Shown here piece after piece: positions 57,602 through 64,000 of a stretch of DNA of 64,000 nt. Every line of letters begins with the position of its first letter. The first letter of the stretch is position 1. This DNA is from Kluyvera ascorbata ATCC 33433 (GTDB taxonomy: Bacteria > Pseudomonadota > Gammaproteobacteria > Enterobacterales > Enterobacteriaceae). The DNA lies in contig NZ_JMPL01000006.1 in NCBI RefSeq assembly GCF_000735365.1, positions 1-64,000 on the forward strand, read 5' to 3'. Made by a program: the position numbers and the translations under genes. The notes below the pieces were generated by a model. It saw only the letters and a program-made list of their open reading frames with translations, did no database searches and was not told the DNA's origin.

Positions 57602-58327
57602 ATGGCTACCAACGCAAAACCTGTCTACAAACGTATTCTGCTCAAGCTTAGCGGTGAAGCATTGCAGGGGACTGAAGGCTTCGGTATTGACGCAAGTATT
57701 CTTGACCGTATGGCGCAAGAGATTAAAGAACTTGTTGAGCTGGGCATCCAGGTGGGTGTCGTCATTGGTGGTGGCAACCTGTTCCGTGGTGCGGGCTTGG
57801 CAAAAGCGGGTATGAACCGCGTTGTGGGCGACCACATGGGCATGCTGGCAACGGTAATGAACGGCCTGGCAATGCGTGACGCACTGCATCGCGCCTATGT
57901 GAACGCCCGCCTGATGTCAGCGATTCCGCTGAACGGCGTTTGCGACAACTACAGCTGGGCAGAGGCTATCAGCCTGCTGCGTAATAACCGCGTCGTGATT
58001 CTGTCCGCCGGTACCGGCAACCCGTTCTTTACCACCGACTCTGCAGCCTGCCTGCGCGGCATCGAAATCGAAGCCGACGTGGTACTGAAAGCCACCAAAG
58101 TTGACGGTGTGTTCACCGCTGACCCAGCAAAAGATCCGACTGCCACCATGTACGAGCAGCTGACCTACACCGAAGTGCTGGATAAAGAACTGAAAGTCAT
58201 GGATCTGGCTGCCTTTACGCTGGCTCGTGACCACAAATTGCCAATTCGCGTATTCAATATGAATAAACCAGGCGCACTGCGTCGCGTGGTGATGGGCGAA
58301 AAAGAAGGCACTTTAATTACGGAATAA
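57602..58327 (+). CDS. pyrH: Uridylate kinase
   Basis: 241-aa hexameric UMP kinase of the amino-acid-kinase fold. [12 protein letters not shown] at residues 8-19 binds [22 protein letters not shown] and [13 protein letters not shown] are further family blocks. Supplies UDP for pyrimidine and cell-wall precursors; GTP-activated and UTP-inhibited. AGGAAAG precedes the ATG. Confidence 0.99.
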   Translation: MATNAKPVYKRILLKLSGEALQGTEGFGIDASILDRMAQEIKELVELGIQVGVVIGGGNLFRGAGLAKAGMNRVVGDHMGMLATVMNGLAMRDALHRAYVNARLMSAIPLNGVCDNYSWAEAISLLRNNRVVILSAGTGNPFFTTDSAACLRGIEIEADVVLKATKVDGVFTADPAKDPTATMYEQLTYTEVLDKELKVMDLAAFTLARDHKLPIRVFNMNKPGALRRVVMGEKEGTLITE

Positions 58328-58382
58328 TTTCCGTTGCGGCCATTTCCGGGTAAGATTCGCGTTTATCCGGCAGAATTGATTC

Positions 58383-58507
58383 ATACTCTATGGATTTCGA
58401 GCCGCGGGAAGGCGGCAAGTGAGGGAATCCCGATGAGCTTACTTTAGTAAGTGATTCGGGTGAGCGAATGCAGCCAACGCCCCCGCAGCTTGAAAGACGA
58501 TGAGTAT
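58383..58507 (+). repeat. ERIC element (125 bp) between pyrH and frr
   Basis: Complete ERIC with terminal repeats ATACTC (58383-58388) and GAGTAT (58502-58507). The core GAATCCCGATGAGCTTACTTTAGTAAGTGATTCGGGTGAGCG is recognisable in pieces. It lies 97 bp before the frr start in a 276-bp gap. Same length as the copy at 10576, opposite orientation. Confidence 0.92.
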
Positions 58508-58603
58508 ATTCTGTGGCATGATTTAAACGAGACTATACTTAGCGCATTCATAGCAATGTGTCATCGTCTGGTCGACTGATACTAGTTTTCAAGGATTCGT
58601 AAC

Positions 58604-59161
58604 GTGATTAGCGATATCAGAAAAGATGCTGAAGTACGCATGGACAAATGTGTAGAAGCATTCAAAAACCAAATCAGCAAAATTCGCACGGGTCGTGCTT
58701 CTCCTAGCCTGCTGGACGGCATCGTCGTTGAGTATTACGGCACCGCTACGCCACTGCGTCAGCTGGCAAGCGTCACCGTAGAAGATACCCGTACTCTGAA
58801 AATCAACGTATTCGACCGCTCTATGGGCCCGGCCGTTGAGAAAGCGATTATGGCGTCTGACCTCGGTCTGAACCCAAGCTCTGCGGGTACCGACATTCGC
58901 GTTCCGCTGCCTCCGCTGACCGAAGAACGTCGTAAAGATCTGACCAAAATCGTCCGTGGCGAAGCTGAACAGGCGCGCGTTTCCGTGCGTAACGTTCGTC
59001 GTGATGCGAACGATAAAGTGAAGGCGCTGCTGAAAGACAAAGAGATCAGCGAAGATGACGATCGCCGTTCTCAGGAAGACGTACAAAAACTGACTGACGT
59101 TGCTATCAAGAAAATTGAAGCGGCGCTGGCTGAGAAAGAAGCGGAACTGATGCAGTTCTAA
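58604..59161 (+). CDS. frr: Ribosome recycling factor
   Basis: 185 aa, starting with GTG 58604 ([16 protein letters not shown]), preceded by AAGGA; E. coli also uses GTG. A two-domain tRNA-shaped protein that, with EF-G, splits post-termination ribosomes. The [12 protein letters not shown] and long antiparallel helix segments ([19 protein letters not shown]) are conserved. Likely has its own promoter downstream of the ERIC element (TATACT near 58534). Confidence 0.98.
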   Translation: MISDIRKDAEVRMDKCVEAFKNQISKIRTGRASPSLLDGIVVEYYGTATPLRQLASVTVEDTRTLKINVFDRSMGPAVEKAIMASDLGLNPSSAGTDIRVPLPPLTEERRKDLTKIVRGEAEQARVSVRNVRRDANDKVKALLKDKEISEDDDRRSQEDVQKLTDVAIKKIEAALAEKEAELMQF

Positions 59162-59248
59162 GCTGTGTAAGTTGTGCGATGAACGCCGTACAGGAAGCAT
59201 TATTGCTTTGCTGGCGGCGTTTTGCTTTTGAACTATCCGGAATATCTC

Positions 59249-60445
59249 ATGAAGCAATTAACTGTCCTGGGCTCAACGGGCTCTATTGGTTGCAACACGC
59301 TGGACGTGGTGCGTCACAACCGTGAACATTTTGCGGTAGCGGCACTAGTGGCAGGTAAAAACGTCGAGCGGATGGTTGAACAGTGTCTGGAGTTCACGCC
59401 TCGCTATGCGGTGATGGATGACGCAAAGAGCGCTGATGCGGTGAGAACGGCGTTGCGTGAACACGGCAGCCGTACGGAAGTGCTCTGTGGACAGCAGGCA
59501 GCGTGCGATGTGGCAGCGCTGGACGAGGTCAATCAGGTGATGGCGGCCATCGTGGGGGCGGCTGGTCTGCTGCCGACGCTGTCGGCTATCCGTGCAGGCA
59601 AAAGCATTCTGCTGGCGAATAAAGAGTCGTTGGTGACCTGTGGACGGTTATTCCTCGAGGCGGTAAAACAGCATAATGCGCAGTTACTGCCGGTCGACAG
59701 CGAGCATAACGCTATCTTTCAGAGTTTACCGCAAAGCTTTCAGTCCGACTTAGGGTACGCTGACCTTGAGCAGCATGGGGTGTCATCCATTCTGCTTACC
59801 GGGTCAGGTGGCCCGTTCCGTGAGACGCCAATCAGTGAGCTCGGCGCAATGACGCCGGATCAGGCTTGTCGTCATCCGAACTGGTCGATGGGACGTAAAA
59901 TTTCCGTCGACTCGGCCACTATGATGAATAAAGGTCTGGAATACATCGAAGCCCGCTGGCTGTTTAATGCTTCAGCGAAGCAGATGGAAGTGCTGATTCA
60001 TCCTCAGTCGGTGATTCACTCGATGGTGCGTTACCAGGACGGTAGCGTACTGGCACAACTGGGTGAGCCCGATATGCGTACGCCAATTGCCAATACTATG
60101 GCCTGGCCTCATCGCGTGGTTTCTGGCGCGAAGCCGTTAGATTTCTGCAAGATGGGCGCGTTAAGCTTCTCCGAGCCGGATTATGCTCGTTACCCTTGTC
60201 TGAAGCTGGCGATGGAGGCTTTTGAACAAGGTCAGGCGGCAACCACCGCGCTGAATGCCGCGAACGAAGTCTCTGTGGCGGCCTTCCTTGACGGGCAAAT
60301 CCGCTTTACCGATATCGCGAACGTCAATATGGCGGTATTGGATAGCCTTGATCCTGGCGAACCGCAGAGTGTGGACGCGGTATTGGCTATCGATGCGATG
60401 GCGCGTGAAGCGGCGACGACGCAGGCAAGACATTTCGTCAGGTAA
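59249..60445 (+). CDS. dxr: 1-deoxy-D-xylulose 5-phosphate reductoisomerase
   Basis: 398 aa from ATG 59249 ([14 protein letters not shown]), the E. coli length. Makes 2-C-methyl-D-erythritol 4-phosphate in the non-mevalonate isoprenoid pathway; target of fosmidomycin. NADPH motif GSTGSIG at 8-14; LANKESLV and [13 protein letters not shown] give the metal/substrate residues; [21 protein letters not shown] is the flexible-loop region. The earlier in-frame start at 59222 is not supported. Confidence 0.98.
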   Translation: MKQLTVLGSTGSIGCNTLDVVRHNREHFAVAALVAGKNVERMVEQCLEFTPRYAVMDDAKSADAVRTALREHGSRTEVLCGQQAACDVAALDEVNQVMAAIVGAAGLLPTLSAIRAGKSILLANKESLVTCGRLFLEAVKQHNAQLLPVDSEHNAIFQSLPQSFQSDLGYADLEQHGVSSILLTGSGGPFRETPISELGAMTPDQACRHPNWSMGRKISVDSATMMNKGLEYIEARWLFNASAKQMEVLIHPQSVIHSMVRYQDGSVLAQLGEPDMRTPIANTMAWPHRVVSGAKPLDFCKMGALSFSEPDYARYPCLKLAMEAFEQGQAATTALNAANEVSVAAFLDGQIRFTDIANVNMAVLDSLDPGEPQSVDAVLAIDAMAREAATTQARHFVR

Positions 60446-60480
60446 TGAGAGCCGAATCAGCATACAACCCGTCACGGCAT

Positions 60481-60509
60481 TTGTTAGCGTCTGGCTTCAG
60501 TGATATAGT
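60481..60509 (+). promoter_or_regulatory. Strong sigma-70 promoter in the dxr-ispU gap
   Basis: TTGTTA (60481-60486), 17-bp spacer and TATAGT (60504-60509), with an extended -10 TG at 60501-60502. The start of transcription should be near 60516, only about 60 nt before an intrinsic terminator. Confidence 0.7.
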
Positions 60510-60515
60510 CTGCGC

Positions 60516-60578
60516 CACCCGATCTCAGTGTGTTTTCGCTGCGGGGTCGGGAGAGCCGTGATTTAGCACGGCTTTTTT
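60516..60578 (+). ncRNA. Candidate short structured RNA upstream of ispU
   Basis: A unit of about 63 nt runs from the predicted start of the 60481-60509 promoter to a terminator. A first possible stem joins CCCGA (60518-60522) and TCGGG (60547-60551); the second is the terminator. It contains no credible open reading frame. It may be an independent small RNA or an attenuated leader of ispU-cdsA-rseP-bamA. Confidence 0.4.
60554..60578 (+). terminator. Terminator between dxr and ispU
   Basis: Perfect 7-bp stem AGCCGTG/CACGGCT (60554-60560 with 60567-60573), ATTTAG loop, six T residues. Confidence 0.85.
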
Positions 60579-60682
60579 GCGAGACAAAGATACGTAAAAT
60601 CCTTCAGGTTTTCCTGACGGATGAAGTGTATGGCTGTATTCCGGGGTACCGCTCATCCCTTTTCATGGATTAAAAACGCGTT

Positions 60683-61441
60683 ATGTTGTCTGCTAATCAA
60701 CCAACCAGCGAGAGTCAGCCAGCCCACGGTTGCCGCCATGTGGCAATCATTATGGATGGCAATGGTCGCTGGGCGAAAAAGCAAGGTAAGATTCGCGCCT
60801 TTGGCCATAAAGCCGGGGCGAAATCCGTGCGCCGAGCCGTATCCTATGCGGCGAGCAACGGTATTGAGGCATTAACGCTATACGCATTCAGCAGTGAAAA
60901 CTGGAATCGCCCTGAGCAAGAGGTGAGTGCGTTGATGGAGCTGTTCGTTTGGGCACTGGACAGCGAAGTGAAAAGTCTGCACCGCCATAATGTTCGGCTG
61001 CGGATTATTGGCGATACCCGTCGGTTTAATTCGCGCCTGCAGGAGCGAATTCGTAAAGCGGAAGCGCTGACGGAAAATAATACGGGGCTAACATTGAACA
61101 TTGCTGCTAATTATGGCGGTCGATGGGATATTGTTCAGGGAGTTCAGCGCTTAGCCGAACAGGTTCAGGAAGGGGAGCTCCGCCCCGATCAAATTAGTGA
61201 AGAACTGCTTTCTCAGCAGATCTGCATGCATGAACTGGCTCCCGTAGATTTAGTAATTAGGACCGGGGGAGAACATCGGATCAGTAACTTTCTTATCTGG
61301 CAAATTGCCTATGCTGAACTTTACTTTACAGATGTTCTTTGGCCCGATTTCGATGAACAAGACTTTGAAGGTGCGCTGCATGCTTTCGCTAATCGAGAGC
61401 GACGTTTCGGTGGCACCGAGCCTGGTGGCGACAAGGCCTGA
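60683..61441 (+). CDS. ispU: Undecaprenyl diphosphate synthase
   Basis: 252 aa (also called uppS). Cis-prenyltransferase extending farnesyl diphosphate to the C55 carrier lipid of peptidoglycan and O-antigen synthesis. The catalytic region HVAIIMDGNGRWAKKQG has Asp25 as the Mg/diphosphate residue; FSSENWNRP and DLVIRTGGEHRISNFLIWQ follow. Its stop overlaps an out-of-frame ATG that is not the cdsA start. Confidence 0.97.
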   Translation: MLSANQPTSESQPAHGCRHVAIIMDGNGRWAKKQGKIRAFGHKAGAKSVRRAVSYAASNGIEALTLYAFSSENWNRPEQEVSALMELFVWALDSEVKSLHRHNVRLRIIGDTRRFNSRLQERIRKAEALTENNTGLTLNIAANYGGRWDIVQGVQRLAEQVQEGELRPDQISEELLSQQICMHELAPVDLVIRTGGEHRISNFLIWQIAYAELYFTDVLWPDFDEQDFEGALHAFANRERRFGGTEPGGDKA

Positions 61442-61453
61442 TGGGGGTAGCTT

Positions 61454-62311
61454 TTGCTGAAGTATCGCCTGATTTCTGCATTGATTTTAATACCGGTTGT
61501 TATTGCAGCCCTGTTTTTGCTGCCGCCTGGCGGCTTCGCTATTGTTACGCTGGTCGTTTGTATGCTGGCGGCATGGGAATGGGGGCAATTAAGCGGTTTC
61601 ACCTCGCGGACACAGCGCGTGTGGCTGGCGGTACTCTGTGGCCTGTTGCTGGCGGTGATGCTCTTCTTAATTCCGGAATATCACCATAATATCCATCAGC
61701 CGGTCGTTGAAACTTCGCTGTGGGCCTCCCTGATTTGGTGGGTTGTCGCCTTGCTGCTGGTCCTTTCCTATCCAGGGTCCGCTGCTATCTGGCGTCAATC
61801 CAAGGTACTGCGACTGGTCTTCGGCATCGTTACGATTGTCCCGTTTTTCTGGGGAATGCTGGCGCTGCGCTCCTGGCATTATGATGAAAACCACTACAGC
61901 GGCGCGCTGTGGCTGCTTTACGTCATGATTCTGGTATGGGGCGCTGACTCCGGGGCCTACATGTTTGGTAAGCTTTTTGGCAAACATAAGCTGGCACCGA
62001 AGGTTTCTCCGGGCAAAACCTGGCAAGGCTTCTTTGGCGGCCTGGTGACGGCGGCAATCATTTCCTGGGCCTATGGCCTGTGGGCAAATCTGGACGTTGC
62101 CCCATCCACACTGTTAACCTGTTCCATCGTTGCAGCGCTGGCTTCGGTATTGGGCGATCTCACTGAGAGCATGTTCAAACGTGAAGCTGGCATCAAAGAT
62201 AGCGGGCATCTTATCCCAGGCCACGGCGGGATACTTGACCGCATTGACAGCCTGACGGCGGCAGTTCCGGTGTTCGCCTGCTTGCTGCTGCTGGTTTTCA
62301 GGACGATCTAA
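61454..62311 (+). CDS. cdsA: Phosphatidate cytidylyltransferase
   Basis: 285 aa from TTG 61454 ([14 protein letters not shown]), preceded by GGGGG; matches the length and N terminus of E. coli CdsA. Polytopic inner-membrane enzyme making CDP-diacylglycerol for all phospholipids. About eight helices; the C-terminal signature [36 protein letters not shown] is complete. Thirteen bases after ispU, so cotranscribed. Confidence 0.97.
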   Translation: MLKYRLISALILIPVVIAALFLLPPGGFAIVTLVVCMLAAWEWGQLSGFTSRTQRVWLAVLCGLLLAVMLFLIPEYHHNIHQPVVETSLWASLIWWVVALLLVLSYPGSAAIWRQSKVLRLVFGIVTIVPFFWGMLALRSWHYDENHYSGALWLLYVMILVWGADSGAYMFGKLFGKHKLAPKVSPGKTWQGFFGGLVTAAIISWAYGLWANLDVAPSTLLTCSIVAALASVLGDLTESMFKREAGIKDSGHLIPGHGGILDRIDSLTAAVPVFACLLLLVFRTI

Positions 62312-62322
62312 CGGATGGACTT

Positions 62323-63675
62323 ATGCTGAGCATTCTCTGGAACCTTGCCGCGTTTATTATCGCGCTAGGGGTATTGATCACCGTACATGAATTTGGTCAC
62401 TTCTGGGTTGCTCGGCGCTGTGGTATCCGTGTAGAGCGCTTTTCCATTGGTTTTGGTAAAGCGCTCTGGCGCCGCGTTGATAAACGCGGCACTGAATTTG
62501 TTATCGCCCTTATCCCGCTGGGCGGTTACGTCAAAATGCTCGACGAGCGCGTTGACGCAGTGGCGCCTGAGATGCGTCATATGGCGTTCAACAACAAAAC
62601 GGTGGGCCAGCGAGCCGCCGTTATCGCCGCCGGCCCTATCGCCAACTTCCTCTTTGCTATCTTCGCCTACTGGCTGGTGTTCATCATCGGTGTCCCTGGT
62701 ATTCGTCCAGTAGTTGGTGAAATAACCGCCAATTCCATCGCCGCAGAAGCACAAATTGCACCAGGCACGGAACTTAAAGCCGTAGATGGTATCGAAACGC
62801 CTGATTGGGATGCTGTACGTATGGCGTTAGTGGCGAAAATTGGTGATGAAAGCACCACCCTCACCGTTTCCCCTTTCGGCAGCGAGCAGCGGCAGGATAA
62901 AATCCTCAACCTGCGGCATTGGGCGTTTGAACCGGATAAACAAGATCCGGTGACTTCGCTCGGTATTCGCCCTCGTGGCGCGCAGATTGAACCAGTGCTG
63001 GCAGAGGTGCAATCTGACTCTGCGGCGCGTAAAGCCGGTTTACAAGCAGGGGATCGGATCGTTACAGTCAACGGTCAACCGCTGACGCAATGGATGACGT
63101 TTGTCACGCTGGTACGCGACAATCCAGGCAAAGCGTTACAGCTGGAGATCGAAAGGCAGGGGACTCTCTTGTCTTTAACTCTGATACCGGATACAAAACA
63201 CGGTAACGGAAAAGCGGAAGGGTTCGCAGGGGTAGTACCGAAAGTTATCCCGCTGCCTGAGGAATATAAGACAGTGCGCCAGTATGGGCCGTTCAGCGCT
63301 ATCGTCGAAGCCACGGAGAAAACCGGGCAGTTGATGAAGCTGACCGTCAGTATGCTGGGAAAATTGATCACCGGTGACGTCAAACTGAACAACCTCAGTG
63401 GGCCGATTTCGATCGCCCAGGGGGCTGGGATGTCTGCGGAGTATGGGCTGATTTACTACCTGATGTTTCTTGCACTCATCAGCGTGAATTTAGGCATAAT
63501 CAACCTGTTCCCGCTCCCTGTTTTAGATGGGGGACACTTGCTGTTTTTAGCGATTGAGAAGCTGAAAGGCGGCCCGGTATCCGAGCGAGTTCAAGACTTT
63601 AGTTACCGCATCGGCTCGATTCTGCTGATGCTGTTAATGGGGCTTGCACTTTTCAATGATTTCTCTCGGTTGTAA
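62323..63675 (+). CDS. rseP: Intramembrane zinc metalloprotease RseP
   Basis: 450 aa. Site-2 protease that cleaves RseA after DegS and so releases sigma-E; it also clears signal peptides. HEFGH zinc motif at 22-26 in the first helix, two periplasmic PDZ domains (about 115-310), and the third zinc ligand in [13 protein letters not shown] near residue 400. Functional partner of the sigma-E-driven degP in this window. Eleven bases after cdsA. Confidence 0.98.
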   Translation: MLSILWNLAAFIIALGVLITVHEFGHFWVARRCGIRVERFSIGFGKALWRRVDKRGTEFVIALIPLGGYVKMLDERVDAVAPEMRHMAFNNKTVGQRAAVIAAGPIANFLFAIFAYWLVFIIGVPGIRPVVGEITANSIAAEAQIAPGTELKAVDGIETPDWDAVRMALVAKIGDESTTLTVSPFGSEQRQDKILNLRHWAFEPDKQDPVTSLGIRPRGAQIEPVLAEVQSDSAARKAGLQAGDRIVTVNGQPLTQWMTFVTLVRDNPGKALQLEIERQGTLLSLTLIPDTKHGNGKAEGFAGVVPKVIPLPEEYKTVRQYGPFSAIVEATEKTGQLMKLTVSMLGKLITGDVKLNNLSGPISIAQGAGMSAEYGLIYYLMFLALISVNLGIINLFPLPVLDGGHLLFLAIEKLKGGPVSERVQDFSYRIGSILLMLLMGLALFNDFSRL

Positions 63676-63688
63676 GAGAGTTAGTTAG

Positions 63689-64000
<312 letters not shown>

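Noticed and set aside
61441-61689. ATG at 61441 overlapping the ispU stop as a cdsA start
   Set aside because: It is out of frame with CdsA and yields an 82-residue peptide without family similarity. The TTG at 61454 gives the conserved [10 protein letters not shown] terminus.

Overview
The window is a chromosomal segment from a member of the Enterobacteriaceae. Gene order from acnB to bamA follows the Escherichia coli K-12 min 3-4 region almost gene for gene. Proteins are close to their E. coli counterparts in length (for example PcnB 465, HrpB 809, GlnD 890, Dxr 398 aa). The REP and ERIC repeats are enterobacterial. The high GC of the core genes and the accessory content suggest an Enterobacter/Lelliottia/Leclercia-like organism rather than E. 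coli, but the genus cannot be fixed from this sequence alone.

Layout. (1) 1-9757: the 3' part of acnB; an extra two-gene unit (GlcG/HbpS-like protein plus an atypical short-chain dehydrogenase); yacL and yacC directly abutting, with no speD/speE between them; the copper oxidase cueO; an orphan periplasmic protein; the PQQ glucose dehydrogenase gcd divergent from hpt, sharing a perfect CRP palindrome. (2) 9848-14275: can, an ERIC element, the ABC exporter yadGH, a PTS EIIA-like gene (yadI) and a polysaccharide deacetylase (yadE). (3) 14278-21223: a complete, lower-GC Yad-type chaperone-usher fimbrial operon on the minus strand (major pilin, chaperone, usher, three minor pilins, two-domain adhesin). 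It sits between yadE and panD, whereas E. coli carries its yad operon between folK and panB. (4) 21584-28882: panD, panC, panB, folK, pcnB, gluQ, dksA, sfsA and thpR, all on the minus strand; pcnB keeps the rare ATT start. (5) 28956-40269: hrpB, mrcB (PBP1B) and the ferrichrome operon fhuACDB. (6) 40390-49134: hemL, clcA, erpA, the mtnN-btuF-yadS operon, dgt and degP with its sigma-E promoter. (7) 49293-55387: cdaR, yaeH, dapD, glnD and map. (8) 55500-64000: rpsB-tsf with the S2-regulated leader, pyrH, frr (preceded by a second ERIC element), dxr, a possible short structured RNA, ispU, cdsA, rseP and the start of bamA.

Most of the window is housekeeping: pantothenate/CoA synthesis, translation, envelope biogenesis and stress, isoprenoid and phospholipid synthesis, iron uptake, and RNA polyadenylation. 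The accessory or unusual points are the GlcG-SDR pair, the missing spermidine genes, the relocated fimbrial operon, the two 125-bp ERIC elements, and the promoter-terminator unit between dxr and ispU. I saw no prophage, insertion sequence, CRISPR array, tRNA or rRNA.
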